From NCBI GenBank assembly GCA_948442695.1, contig CAOJSF010000004.1, positions 1 through 64,000 of the forward strand: DNA of 64,000 nucleotides, in the 5' to 3' direction. This stretch comes from an uncultured Clostridia bacterium (GTDB lineage Bacteria; Bacillota; Clostridia; Christensenellales; UBA1242). Both the position numbers and the translations under genes were made by a program. Below are positions 26,041-35,095 of the stretch, one piece after another. Numbering within the stretch: the stretch's first letter is position 1; each line of letters opens with the position of its first letter. The notes beneath the pieces were generated by a model. It was not told the DNA's origin. It saw only the letters and a program-made list of their open reading frames with translations, and did no database searches.

Positions 26041-26666
26041 TATTCTGCATGCGCCTCCTCTAATTGTTTGATAGCCGACTGAGTGATAACGATGTTCTTG
26101 TTTGCAACAACTTGATAAACATTAAGATCACTTGCCTCAGCAATGCTCAATGATTTGATGTTTGCAGTTGCAAGTTTGATGTTTTTGTCGTTGATGTCGT
26201 TGATTACAAGAACGCTCTTGTCAAACTTGAAAGCATCGATAAATGCTTGAGCCTGTTTAGTCTTTGGAGCATTAAATTCAAACTTATCAAGAACGGTAAC
26301 TTCATTTTGAGCAAGTTTAGTGCTAAGCGCACTTAAAAGTGCTCCTCTCTTTTTAAGTTTGTTGACTTTCTTAGAGAAATCTCTAGGCTTTGGAGCAAAG
26401 ACAACTCCACCACCAGTCCATTGTGGGCCTTTCTTAGAGCCATGTCTTGCTCTACCAGTTCCCTTTTGACGCCAAGGTTTTTTAGCGTGTCCTCTTACTT
26501 CACTTCTAGTAAGGGCTGATTTTGTGCCCTGTCTTTGGTTTGCATTGTAAGCAACCACAACTTCATGAATAAGGGCCTCATTATATTCGCAAGCAAAGAG
26601 CGAGTCAGGTAAGTTGATTTGACCAACTTCGCCAGCTTGCATATTGTAAACTTTAACTTTTGCCAT
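26040..26666 (-). CDS. rplD: 50S ribosomal protein L4
   Basis: 208 aa. The tunnel-loop RSEVRGHAKKPWRQKGTGRARHG is unmistakable. In E. coli L4 also represses its own S10 operon by binding the leader; a structured leader exists here as well (27641-27875), but such control is only an inference. Confidence 0.98.
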   Translation of the reverse strand: MAKVKVYNMQAGEVGQINLPDSLFACEYNEALIHEVVVAYNANQRQGTKSALTRSEVRGHAKKPWRQKGTGRARHGSKKGPQWTGGGVVFAPKPRDFSKKVNKLKKRGALLSALSTKLAQNEVTVLDKFEFNAPKTKQAQAFIDAFKFDKSVLVINDINDKNIKLATANIKSLSIAEASDLNVYQVVANKNIVITQSAIKQLEEAHAE

Positions 26667-26677
26667 GACTTACTCCT

Positions 26678-27322
26678 TTATTTAACCTTAACCGCTTCAC
26701 GGATGGTAACGACTGAACCTTTTGGTCCAGGAATGCAACCTTTTACAAGGATAACATTTCTTTCTGGGTCAACTTGAACGATTTCAAGATTTTGAATAGT
26801 GACCCTTTCTACACCATAGTGACCAGGCATGTGTTTATTTTTGAAAACTCTTGATGGTGTTGAGTTTGCACTCATAGATCCAACTTCTCTGTGAACAGGA
26901 CCAGTACCATGAGTCATTCTAAGTCTGTGTTGATTCCATCTTTGGATAACACCTGTGTAGCCACGACCACGAGTTGTGCCAGTGACATCAACAGTATCAC
27001 CTTCAGCAAAGATATCTGCTTTGATTTCTTGACCGAGTGAATATTCGTTTGCATTTTCAAATTTAAGTTCTTTTAAAATTCTGTAAGTATCAACGCCTGC
27101 TTTCTTGAAAGCACCTGTCATAGGCTTGTTTACTCTTTGCGCTTTTTGCTTGTCGAATGCAACTACGACAGCATCATAACCGTCCTTTTCGTTGTTTTTT
27201 ACTTGAACAACTGGGCATGGACCTGCCTCTACAACTGTAACTGGAATGACCACTCCTTCTGGAGTGAAGACTTGAGTCATACCAAGTTTCTTACCAATAA
27301 TTGCTTTTTTCATTGTTCTCAT
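26678..27322 (-). CDS. rplC: 50S ribosomal protein L3
   Basis: 214 aa, starting at or three codons before MKKAIIGKKLGMTQVF. The tip loop near the peptidyl transferase centre is RGYTGVIQRWNQHRLRMTHG, and VGSMSANSTPSRVFKNKHMP follows. Two in-frame ATGs lie 3 and 12 bases from the GGAGG; the choice between them is open. Confidence 0.97.
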   Translation of the reverse strand: MRTMKKAIIGKKLGMTQVFTPEGVVIPVTVVEAGPCPVVQVKNNEKDGYDAVVVAFDKQKAQRVNKPMTGAFKKAGVDTYRILKELKFENANEYSLGQEIKADIFAEGDTVDVTGTTRGRGYTGVIQRWNQHRLRMTHGTGPVHREVGSMSANSTPSRVFKNKHMPGHYGVERVTIQNLEIVQVDPERNVILVKGCIPGPKGSVVTIREAVKVK

Positions 27323-27331
27323 CTTCCTCCA

Positions 27332-27640
27332 TTATAGTTTGATCTTGATATCCACACCAGCAGGGAGATCGATTTTCATAAGAGCATCGACTGCCTTAGC
27401 GTTTGGTGAATAAATGTCAATAAGTCTTTTGTGAGTCCTTGACTCAAATTGTTCACGACTATCTTTATATTTGTGTGGTGAACGGATTACGGTAACCACT
27501 TCTCTGTCTGTAGGAAGTGGGATAGGGCCAGCGACCTTAGCACCGAACTTTTCAGCAGTATCGATTATTCTTTTGCACGCTTCATCGATGATGCTGTGTT
27601 CAAAGGCCTTCAATTTGATTCTAATAACTTGTGTTGCCAT
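27332..27640 (-). CDS. rpsJ: 30S ribosomal protein S10 (NusE)
   Basis: 102 aa, first gene of the supercluster. [40 protein letters not shown] and [16 protein letters not shown] are diagnostic. S10 also acts as NusE in antitermination. GGAGGTTATTATTA precedes the ATG. Genes for S12, S7, EF-G and EF-Tu, often upstream in Firmicutes, are absent from this window. Confidence 0.99.
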   Translation of the reverse strand: MATQVIRIKLKAFEHSIIDEACKRIIDTAEKFGAKVAGPIPLPTDREVVTVIRSPHKYKDSREQFESRTHKRLIDIYSPNAKAVDALMKIDLPAGVDIKIKL

Positions 27641-27875
27641 TAATAATAACCTCCTGTAATTTTTCCAACCTTTTCCTCTTCAAATGCTTTTATCAAGCGA
27701 TTTTGAAATGACACCTACGAAACACTTACCCATGTGTGTCATGCTGTAAGGAATTAAAAAAAGTGATTTTTTTGGTTGGTCGCTCGGGTCTATGCCACGA
27801 ACTTGTCCACATAAATTCTCCTCTGGTTGCAGGTAACCTGAGGTAACCTTATGTTTCAACCCATAATTCACAGCA
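27641..27875 (-). promoter_or_regulatory. S10 operon leader
   Basis: About 235 untranslated bases separate the promoter from rpsJ. The leader is more GC-rich than other spacers and contains pairable segments such as GGTTACCT repeated at 27826-27848 and CACACATG/CATGTGTG around 27730-27740. Long, structured S10 leaders are used for L4 autoregulation in enterobacteria; the same role is possible here. A 63-codon open frame inside it starts without a good ribosome binding site and I do not call it a gene. Confidence 0.5.
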
Positions 27876-27880
27876 TTGCT

Positions 27881-27909
27881 ATTATAACAAATCTTTGAAT
27901 TTAAGTCAA
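27881..27909 (-). promoter_or_regulatory. Promoter of the S10-spc-alpha supercluster
   Basis: Minus strand: -35 TTGACT (27904-27909), 17-bp spacer, -10 TATAAT (27881-27886). It is the only strong promoter upstream of rpsJ that I found. Confidence 0.85.
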
Positions 27910-28773
27910 GGCTTTTTCACATATTTTTTAAATTATTTTTGACTATTTTTTATAGGTAAAAAACAAGTAAAAATGCAAAGAATTTATAGGCAATAATCAT
28001 ACCCTGTCCCCATCAAAGAAAACAAAAGATTCCTTTCAAATAAACGGACAAACAAAAGGTTACAAAATAAACAAAAGGTTTAAAATATTTATCTTATAAA
28101 AAGAAAAACAAACTGACAATAAAGCGACAAATAAAATTTAATCAAATCTATCTCCACAGACTAATATAAATTTTTAGTTTTCAAAAACTCAAAAGTTTAA
28201 TTTGTTTTACGCAAACAATAAATTTCAAAAAAAAGATTTTTTCAATATAAACAAGACAAAAATTAAAAATTAAAAAAATTGCACAAAAAAAGATTTTAAA
28301 AAATTAAAACCTTTCAGTTCATCTCCTTATCACTTTCTTATCAAGATAAATTTTTTGATTTTTTAATTATTTGTTTCGGCTAATTTAAAATCTTTCTCCT
28401 TTGAAATTTACAATATGATTTTGCAAATTCTAAAAAGACTAGCCTGCTCTTTTAATTCCTCACCCATAGAACGAAAAATCTCGTCCGCCTTTATCAACCT
28501 ATAGCATTTTCCATTCTTTCATAATATGCACAACAAAAACTATCTTTTGCAAATTATTTGTCAAACTTTTCTTTTATTTAAGACTCTCTTAAGTCTTTAT
28601 TCGACAACTGGATTATAATATACCCTCCTAATCTCGGTTTTTATGTTTTGTAAAATGCTTTATATTTTAATATGTTTATATTTGATATATTATATTATAT
28701 ATTATATATAAGAGCAATTATATTTAAGAGCATTATAAAAACAATTTCTTATCGCCCCCTCTCATTTAAGCAT
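27910..28773. other. AT-rich non-coding stretch
   Basis: About 860 bases with no credible gene on either strand. It contains simple AT alternation (TATATTATATATTATATATAAG around 28690-28712) and two AAACAAAAGGTT repeats near 28052-28080. A single 0A-box-like TTCGACA lies at 28600. I see no RNA gene. Confidence 0.6.
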
Positions 28774-28806
28774 AAAAAAAGGGATATAACTTCGCATCTC
28801 TATCCC
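28774..28806 (-). terminator. Terminator of the glycosyltransferase/ABC operon
   Basis: GGGATA / TATCCC stem, 14-base loop, followed on the minus strand by seven Ts. It lies about 40 bases past the stop of the GT8 gene. Confidence 0.75.
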
Positions 28807-28847
28807 CCACATTTTGTCAAAAGTTTTTAAAAAATGTCAAATCAATT

Positions 28848-29879
28848 TTATCTCTTACGGAAATTTCTATAGAATATATACTTTATCTCAAACCAAATTT
28901 CATGAAGTGAATTTTTAAAACCCACATCTCTCCAACCTACAAAAAATTTACGCAAAATCCTAAATGGAAGCAAAATAAACCTTAAAAAGCGGTTTTTTTT
29001 CATTTTTTTCGGCTTTTTAGACCATTTTTTATTTAATTTTGAATTTTCAAGCGATTCTTGATAGCATTCAGTTTTTTCAGCATAACGCCAAAAGTGGCAA
29101 GCCAAAGATATATTTGCCCCATTTGATTTCCATGGTTTCACATCAGTTGTAAAGTGCAAAACCTTTATATCATCTTCTATATAATCATCTTCCAGATTAC
29201 CCCACTGTATATTCCATTTGTCATCCAGTAGCAAAATTTTATCTTCAAGCACAATGTTAAGAGCGTCCTGGTCTGGACAAGAAAAAACAGAATGTTTTTC
29301 CAATAGTTTAAGACATTTTTCCTTAACGCCCTCTTCGTTAAACTTCTTAACATCAATCAAAAGAACACCTGAATTGATATATTTATCCTTTTTCAAATGC
29401 AACTCTTTTTCAATATAATAATGCACCCTGTCTTTTTTTACATCATCTTTGACTGCACCAACAATATTGCCTGCCAGGTCAATATCATAAAGTTCTTCAA
29501 TATTAGACAACGTCACCAAATCACAATCCAAATATATCACCTTTTCAAATTCACTCAACACTTCTGGAATAAGCCAGCGATAAAACATCTGTTTTGAATA
29601 ATGTGCCCTTGAATACAAACTCTTACTATCAAGCAAATGCCCTACATTTTTGCATTCAACAGAAAGATTATCAAATTTCAATCTTTCAAACAAGTCAATA
29701 TCACTTTTTGGCAATTCATCATCATGAAATACAAAAATTTTATAATTTATATCATCTTCAATTTTTCTATTTTCAATTATTGATTGAATGGCAACCAAAG
29801 CATATTTGCTATATGCGTGGTCAGTGCAAAAGACTATAGGAATAATCTTTGCGATTTTCTTAATTTTAATAGAGTCCAT
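28848..29879 (-). CDS. Glycosyltransferase family 8
   Basis: 343 aa, GT-A fold retaining glycosyltransferase related to LPS galactosyl- and glucosyltransferases. Visible motifs: IVFCTDHAYSKYALVAIQSI at the N-terminus, the metal-binding DxD in KVIYLDCDLVTL, KYINSGVLLIDVKKFNEEG, and the PDQDALN motif. The C-terminal 70 residues are strongly basic, suggesting membrane association. Substrate unknown; the neighbours (ABC polysaccharide exporter, GT4 enzyme) point to surface polysaccharide assembly. The ATG at 29879 follows AGGAG. Confidence 0.92.
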   Translation of the reverse strand: MDSIKIKKIAKIIPIVFCTDHAYSKYALVAIQSIIENRKIEDDINYKIFVFHDDELPKSDIDLFERLKFDNLSVECKNVGHLLDSKSLYSRAHYSKQMFYRWLIPEVLSEFEKVIYLDCDLVTLSNIEELYDIDLAGNIVGAVKDDVKKDRVHYYIEKELHLKKDKYINSGVLLIDVKKFNEEGVKEKCLKLLEKHSVFSCPDQDALNIVLEDKILLLDDKWNIQWGNLEDDYIEDDIKVLHFTTDVKPWKSNGANISLACHFWRYAEKTECYQESLENSKLNKKWSKKPKKMKKNRFLRFILLPFRILRKFFVGWRDVGFKNSLHEIWFEIKYIFYRNFRKR

Positions 29880-30067
29880 CAAAGTTTACTCCTTTTATAA
29901 TTTTATTTTAGAATTATATAGAATAAAACATTCAAACAAAATTTTTATTCTATATATAATAATCTTTTATTACATAAATCTTTTTCGACAACTTAATTAG
30001 ATCAATATTTTATTTTAATAATTTCGCAAATTTTATCATTTTTTAATAAATAATGTTATTTTTTTGT

Positions 30068-30850
30068 TTATTTCTTTATTTTTTGTTCTAATTCTTTGCA
30101 AAACTCTAAATATTCTTCCACAACTTCATTGCTGTCACCATAACGATACATCTCGTTATCCTTGATCCACAAAGTCTTTTTACATAGACTTTTCACCTGA
30201 CCCATGCTGTGCGAAACAAATATCATTGTCGTGCCCTTGGCCAAAAGTTCTTCTATTTTTGTCATACACTTTTGTCTAAAAGGAACATCACCAACAGACA
30301 GAATTTCATCCACCAGCAAAATATCAGGTTCGACATCAACGGCTATCGCGAAACCCAGCCTTGCCAGCATTCCAGATGAGAAATTTTTGATAGGAATATT
30401 CATCGAATCTTTTAGTTCTGCAAATTCAACAATAGAATCATACTTTGCCTTCATTTGCTTTTTTGAGTATCCCAAAATTGCACCATTGAGAAATACATTC
30501 TCCTTAGCCGAAGACTCCATATCAAAGCCTGCACCTAAATTTATGAGTGGTGCTATACTTCCACCTATTCTAATCTGACCTTTTGTCGGCTCTAATATGC
30601 CAGCAATGGTTTTAAGAAGTGTTGTTTTTCCAGAACCATTCAAACCGATAAGTGCAAGGGACTCACCTTTTTTGACCTGCAAATTGATATCTTTAAGCAC
30701 CCAAAATTCTTTATACCTCAACTTGCCTTTTACAAGCCTAACAAAAAACTCTTTAAGCGAACCTAATTTTTCGCTGGGTTGATGATATTTTAAACTGACA
30801 TTTTCAATCTCAATCAAGTTTTCTTTGTTGTGCGGTTTTGATTTTGTCAT
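30068..30850 (-). CDS. Polysaccharide ABC exporter, ATPase (Wzt/TagH type)
   Basis: 260 aa. Walker A GLNGSGKTT (69-77), the signature FSSGMLARLGFAIA and Walker B DILLVDEIL are present; the sequence VPFRQKCMTKIEEL after Walker B is typical of the Wzt/TagH/RfbE exporter branch. It lacks the C-terminal carbohydrate-binding domain found in longer Wzt proteins. With the permease encoded just upstream (31028-31933) it should form the export complex for an undecaprenyl-linked polysaccharide or teichoic acid across the cytoplasmic membrane. Confidence 0.93.
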   Translation of the reverse strand: MTKSKPHNKENLIEIENVSLKYHQPSEKLGSLKEFFVRLVKGKLRYKEFWVLKDINLQVKKGESLALIGLNGSGKTTLLKTIAGILEPTKGQIRIGGSIAPLINLGAGFDMESSAKENVFLNGAILGYSKKQMKAKYDSIVEFAELKDSMNIPIKNFSSGMLARLGFAIAVDVEPDILLVDEILSVGDVPFRQKCMTKIEELLAKGTTMIFVSHSMGQVKSLCKKTLWIKDNEMYRYGDSNEVVEEYLEFCKELEQKIKK

Positions 30851-31027
30851 AATCGTTTCCTTTTAATAATTTGATTAATTTTATTAAAATATATATATAT
30901 TTTTTAACATTTTTTACGCTTTTTCGCGTTTTTTTGCGATTTTTTGAAATTTTTACATTATTTTTACTTAATTATATTTATTTATAAATCTTTCATTATA
31001 AATTATTTTTTCTATAAAAATCATATC

Positions 31028-31933
31028 TCAAATATAAAGAATATATTTTTTTCTATTTAATTTAAATACCAAATACCCAAACAAAAGCATTCCAAATGCC
31101 CAACCATACATTATGAGGAAATTGATTCCACTAGGTATAACACCTTGCTGAATGATATCTCTAAACGCTGTCACATATACGGTCATAGGGTTTAAATTAA
31201 TGACTTTCATTGCAATTCCACCACCTATTGTAGTTGCAGTATAAAATATAGGGGTCAAATATTGCCAAAGTGTCAATCCAACAGAATAGAAGTGTTTTAT
31301 ATCTCTAAAGAATGTGTAAAGACTTGCCAGGAAATAACCTATTCCTAAAGAGAACATTACAATCGCAGGCAAAATCACAACAGTCATAAGGATTGTCCAG
31401 TGAAATGGTTGTTTTACTATAAGCATTACAAAAATAAGAGAAATAAAAGAGAAGAAGAAATTTACAATGGCGGTAAAAGTGTTTGACATCGGCAAAACTG
31501 AATAGGCCACCTTCGTTTTTTTAAGTATTCCAGAATTTCCAACCAGACAGGTAAGTGACTGAGTGGTAATTTGTCTTAAGATATTAAATATAATTGTTCC
31601 ACAAAGCACATAGACAGGATAATAATCAATTCCTCTGCCAAAAATATTAGAAAACACAAAACTCAAAACCAGCATATTTAAAAGAGGATTTAAGACTGTC
31701 CAAAGTATACCCAAAAATGAGCCACGATATTGTGCCTTAAAATTCTTTTTTACCATTGCCCTGAGGACATAAGAGTTTTTTCTAGTTTGGTCTAAAAACT
31801 CTCTTCCCCCTTCTTTAAACCTTTCTTTAAAAGGCGTTTTTTTTATTTTTTCTTTTTGTTTATTTCTTCTCAAAGTAGTAAGTCCTTTTTTTGATAGTAT
31901 ATAATTTAGCCAAAATATCGAAAAAATCATCAA
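31028..31933 (-). CDS. Polysaccharide ABC exporter, permease (Wzm/TagG type)
   Basis: ABC-2 family membrane protein with about six helices. The amphipathic AMVKKNFKAQYRGSFLGILW leading to LNPLLNMLVLSFVFS is the classic ABC-2 export entry. GIGYFLASLYTFFRDIKHF and YLTPIFYTAT are also family hallmarks. The N-terminus is uncertain: the called ATG has no good ribosome binding site and adds a hydrophobic peptide plus a Lys-rich stretch not usual for the family, so the true start may lie further in. Partner of the ATPase at 30068-30850. Confidence 0.9.
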   Translation of the reverse strand: MMIFSIFWLNYILSKKGLTTLRRNKQKEKIKKTPFKERFKEGGREFLDQTRKNSYVLRAMVKKNFKAQYRGSFLGILWTVLNPLLNMLVLSFVFSNIFGRGIDYYPVYVLCGTIIFNILRQITTQSLTCLVGNSGILKKTKVAYSVLPMSNTFTAIVNFFFSFISLIFVMLIVKQPFHWTILMTVVILPAIVMFSLGIGYFLASLYTFFRDIKHFYSVGLTLWQYLTPIFYTATTIGGGIAMKVINLNPMTVYVTAFRDIIQQGVIPSGINFLIMYGWAFGMLLFGYLVFKLNRKKYILYI

Positions 31934-32063
31934 AAAACTTAATATTTTTCGTTTTTTTAAAGATTTTTCTATAAATTACTTTATTTTAAAACTTTTTTCT
32001 CAAATTTGTTGTTTATTTTAAAATTTTCATTTTTTCACTCAGTATGCGTTTATATAATTTTGA

Positions 32064-33335
32064 TTAATCAATAAAACCATTTTCACGATAGATATGTTTT
32101 AATTGTTCTCGCACTTTTTCTAAACTATACTTGACAGATTTTTCTTGATTATATTGTCCCATTTTCTCACGCATTTTTTTATCATCAAGAAGCATATTCA
32201 AAGCCAAAACTTGCGCTTTTAAATCTTCTGGCATTGTCAAAACTCCGCCATAACCATCATCAATCAAATCTTTATTTCCTCTCACACAAGAAGCAACCAC
32301 TGGCAAAGCAAAATGCATTGCCTCTATTATGCCCATTGTAAGCCCCTCATGAAAGGACTGGTGAAAAAACACATCAGAAGTTTCCATAATTTTATTGACA
32401 TCTTTTCGATAACCTAAAAACCTGACAAATTCTGAAATTTTTAATTTTTTTGCCAAATCTTGCATTTTTTCAAACTCTCTGCCACTGCCACACATCAAAT
32501 ACACAAAGTCCTGCCTCTCTTTAGAAAGTTTGGAAATTGTTTTAAGCATTGTTTGATAATTTTTGCGAGGAATAAATTCTGATACAGATAAAATGATTTT
32601 TTTCTCCGGACTTATAGAAAGGCTTTTCTTAAAATCCTCATATTCATCAAAATTATTTTTTTCTAAATTTATCACATCATTTATAGAATCATTCAAATTA
32701 AACAAAACTTCTTTTTCTTCAACTAAAATAGAACTTGAATCGCTTTCTCTTGAAAGGAATTTTGCAAAATTTAAATTTTCATTTTCATGATATTTATCTG
32801 TGTCCAGCCCTATCCCATTTATCTTATATGTCTTTTTTGCTTTAAATCGTTTTGACGCAACATAATCTTCTTCATTCATCGTGATGAGAATATCGGTAAA
32901 TTTTGCCATGTATCTTTCCGCTGAGCGAAAGATAAGATTTTTAAGAGGATTGTTTCCTTTAAAAAAGAAAAATCCATGTGCAGTGTAAATTACTGGCAAT
33001 CCAAATTTTTTCCCGATAAATCGACCGAGCATTCCGCCTGTTGGCTGTTGACAATAAATAAGATTATAATTATTTTCCCTATGAAGTTTTTTTAAAAATT
33101 TATATGCTTTGAAATTTGTGAGATTCAACGGACTGCGTTTCATTTTAAGTTCTATCATTGAAAAGCCCATTTCTTTTAGGTCATCAAACCAGAATCCTGT
33201 TTTACCGCAAACACAATCCACCTTTGCCCCATAAGATATTAAATCTTGCAAATGAGGTGTCAAGAATTGCCAAATCATATTATCGGTCGTGCAAATTAAT
33301 AGAATTCTCATATTTTCAAATCTTGTTTTTCCCAT
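32064..33335 (-). CDS. Glycosyltransferase family 4
   Basis: 423 aa, GT-B fold. The N-terminal half has RILLICTTDNMIWQFLTPHL and VIYTAHGFFFF; the C-terminal nucleotide-sugar half has ILSVSEFIPRKNYQTMLK and the EX7E-type FFHQSFHEGLTMGIIEAMHF. Related enzymes add GlcNAc, galactose or other sugars to lipid carriers. An unusual charged insertion of about 60 residues (near 178-240, SRESDSSSILVEEKEVLF...) separates the two lobes. The ATG at 33335 is preferred over the TTG before it. First gene of the minus arm of the polysaccharide locus. Confidence 0.92.
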   Translation of the reverse strand: MGKTRFENMRILLICTTDNMIWQFLTPHLQDLISYGAKVDCVCGKTGFWFDDLKEMGFSMIELKMKRSPLNLTNFKAYKFLKKLHRENNYNLIYCQQPTGGMLGRFIGKKFGLPVIYTAHGFFFFKGNNPLKNLIFRSAERYMAKFTDILITMNEEDYVASKRFKAKKTYKINGIGLDTDKYHENENLNFAKFLSRESDSSSILVEEKEVLFNLNDSINDVINLEKNNFDEYEDFKKSLSISPEKKIILSVSEFIPRKNYQTMLKTISKLSKERQDFVYLMCGSGREFEKMQDLAKKLKISEFVRFLGYRKDVNKIMETSDVFFHQSFHEGLTMGIIEAMHFALPVVASCVRGNKDLIDDGYGGVLTMPEDLKAQVLALNMLLDDKKMREKMGQYNQEKSVKYSLEKVREQLKHIYRENGFID

Positions 33336-33338
33336 CAA

Positions 33339-33371
33339 ATATAAATCCTCAGCATATTTATGATATCATAT
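33339..33371 (-). promoter_or_regulatory. Leader block shared with the divergent operon (minus copy)
   Basis: This 33-base segment contains the -10 TATCAT and the ATGCTGAGGA ribosome-binding region of the GT4 gene. It matches 29 of 33 bases of the segment at 34060-34092 in front of the sugar transferase gene, which is transcribed the other way. Confidence 0.7.
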
Positions 33372-33388
33372 TTCAAGCAACAAGACAA
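33360..33388 (-). promoter_or_regulatory. Promoter of the GT4 gene
   Basis: Minus strand: -35 TTGTCT (33383-33388), 17-bp spacer, -10 TATCAT (33360-33365). Confidence 0.65.
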
Positions 33389-33552
33389 CCTTTTTTTCTT
33401 TTTTTTATTATTTTAATAATAAACTAAACATTCAAATTCTTTTTTATTCGGTTTGTCATATTTTAAAAAACGACAATATTCGCTTTAAAACTACATAATT
33501 TCTTAAACATTATCACCACAAAATAAATACAATATACTATGCGAGGAATTAT

Positions 33553-33972
33553 ATGAGAAACAAAAGTTTTAAAATGTCTATTATCAATGACTATACTTTA
33601 ATTTTATCATCAAAGAACTTTTGTGATTTCTCTTTATCCACATTAGATTTAAATCAAATTGAAATTTATTCGATAAAAGAAGTTGACGCTCTTGCATCAT
33701 CTCTTCTTCAAACATACAAAAAAATAATGTTTAAGTTGGGGCTTATAGACCTTTCTTTAGCCTTGCTTGACAAACAAATGCTGAATTCTTATTTATCAAT
33801 TAGGCAGGATTTGTTTGCTGATAAAACTGAAATAATACAAAAAATCACAGAAATTAAGACAAATTTAACTCAAATAGCCCAAAATCTTAAATTTAAAATC
33901 AAAAAAATGGAATTAAACAATTTTGAATTGAATTATTTAAATATAGATAAAATTTCAAAAATTTCATTTTAA
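33553..33972 (+). CDS. Hypothetical protein, 139 aa
   Basis: No family is recognised. It is Leu-, Ile- and Lys-rich and mostly helical; residues 85-125 (DKTEIIQKITEIKTNLTQ...) could form a coiled coil. There is no signal peptide. GAGG lies nine bases upstream of the ATG and a TATACT -10-like hexamer before that. It sits between the two arms of the polysaccharide locus, so a role there is possible but unproven. Confidence 0.6.
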   Translation: MRNKSFKMSIINDYTLILSSKNFCDFSLSTLDLNQIEIYSIKEVDALASSLLQTYKKIMFKLGLIDLSLALLDKQMLNSYLSIRQDLFADKTEIIQKITEIKTNLTQIAQNLKFKIKKMELNNFELNYLNIDKISKISF

Positions 33973-34042
33973 TTCTTCATTTTTCATAGTCCTTTGAAAT
34001 TTTTATCGCCCACAAAAGCAAAAGGCAATCAATGGCATTTCC

Positions 34043-34071
34043 TTGACATATTATTCTTTATATGTTATCAT
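34043..34071 (+). promoter_or_regulatory. Promoter of the sugar transferase operon
   Basis: -35 TTGACA (34043-34048), 17-bp spacer, -10 TATCAT (34066-34071). The sequence from 34060 to 34092 repeats the leader of the GT4 gene at 33339-33371. Confidence 0.8.
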
Positions 34072-34090
34072 AAAAATGCTGAGGACTTAA

Positions 34091-34837
34091 ATGAAAAGCA
34101 AAAAAAGAAAGACTCTATATGAGAAGATTATAAAAAGATTTCTTGATTTTACATTGTCTTTGTTGGTTCTAATATTTCTAGCACCATTATTTTTTGTTGT
34201 TTTCATCTCCTCAAAAATCTCTCTGAAAGGAAAAGTAATATTCAGTCAATATCGACCTGGTAAAGATGGCAAACTTTTTAAACTTTACAAATTTAGAAGT
34301 ATGTCTGATAAAACTGATGAAAATGGGAATTTACTCCCTGACGAAGAAAGAATCACAAAATTTGGAAAATTTATCAGAAAGACCAGCATTGACGAACTCC
34401 CTCAACTCTTTAATATTTTAAAAGGAGATATGAGTATCGTTGGCCCTAGACCTAGACTTGTGAAAGACATGGTTTTTTACAGCAAAGAAGTCATGGACGC
34501 TTACAGCAAAAGACCGGGGCTGACTGGCGCTTCACAAGTTGCCGGTGGAAGAAGTCAGTCAAGTTGGGAGAAAATATTTGAAGAAGAGATAAAATATTCT
34601 CAAAAAGTGACTTTTTTAAAAGATTTAAAGATAATTTTTAAAACAATCAAAGTTTTATTCAGTTCTGACAGTTCTTCAGAAGGCTCAAAATCAAGCAAGC
34701 GAGAATATTATTATGCTGACTATTTATTGCATAACAATATAATAAGTGCCAGTCAGTATTCACTGGGTCTATTAAAAGCAGACTCTATAATCAAAAATAA
34801 AGGCAAAGTGGATTTTGCTGAAGAACTCCACTCTTAA
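34091..34837 (+). CDS. Polyprenyl-phosphate sugar-1-phosphate transferase
   Basis: Monotopic phosphoglycosyl transferase of the bacterial sugar transferase family (PglC/WcaJ core), 248 aa. It starts polysaccharide synthesis by moving a sugar phosphate onto undecaprenyl phosphate at the membrane. Visible: the re-entrant hydrophobic helix (about 18-42), KLYKFRSMSD, the catalytic Asp-Glu in KTSIDELPQL, GDMSIVGPRPRL and KRPGLTGASQV. The C-terminal 60 residues (SSDSSSEGSKSSKREYYY...) are an extra Ser/Lys-rich tail. It lies upstream of the polymerase/ligase-like gene. Confidence 0.95.
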   Translation: MKSKKRKTLYEKIIKRFLDFTLSLLVLIFLAPLFFVVFISSKISLKGKVIFSQYRPGKDGKLFKLYKFRSMSDKTDENGNLLPDEERITKFGKFIRKTSIDELPQLFNILKGDMSIVGPRPRLVKDMVFYSKEVMDAYSKRPGLTGASQVAGGRSQSSWEKIFEEEIKYSQKVTFLKDLKIIFKTIKVLFSSDSSSEGSKSSKREYYYADYLLHNNIISASQYSLGLLKADSIIKNKGKVDFAEELHS

Positions 34838-34920
34838 ATTATTTTTATTATATTTATTTAATCTTAAATTTAATTAAATAAATTATAAAAAATCAAAAAA
34901 TAATATAATAAATTTAAATT

Positions 34921-35010
34921 AATTAAAAAATAAGTAAATATTGTTAAAAAAACAAAAAAATAAGTAAAAATTATTAAAAAAATTAAAAAATAAGTAAAAA
35001 TTATTAAAAA
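34921..35010. repeat. 30-bp AT tandem repeat, three copies
   Basis: Three exact 30-base periods start at 34921, 34951 and 34981, each built on AAAAAATAAGTAAA(A/T)ATT. A degenerate A-rich fourth period follows. The repeat occupies the spacer between the sugar transferase and the next gene. Confidence 0.85.
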
Positions 35011-35095
35011 TAAAGAAAAAAATAAAAAAATATAAAAACAAAAAAAATATTAAACAAAAAAATTAGAAAATAAATAATAAAAATTAAGAAAAATT

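Noticed and set aside
27680..27871. 63-codon open frame in the S10 leader
   Set aside because: Its ATG has no convincing ribosome binding site and the peptide resembles nothing; the structured leader explains the sequence better. A regulatory leader peptide cannot be fully excluded.
28600..29990. Single 0A-box-like TTCGACA at 28600 and at 29984
   Set aside because: A single 7-mer is expected several times by chance in a window of this size; neither is paired.
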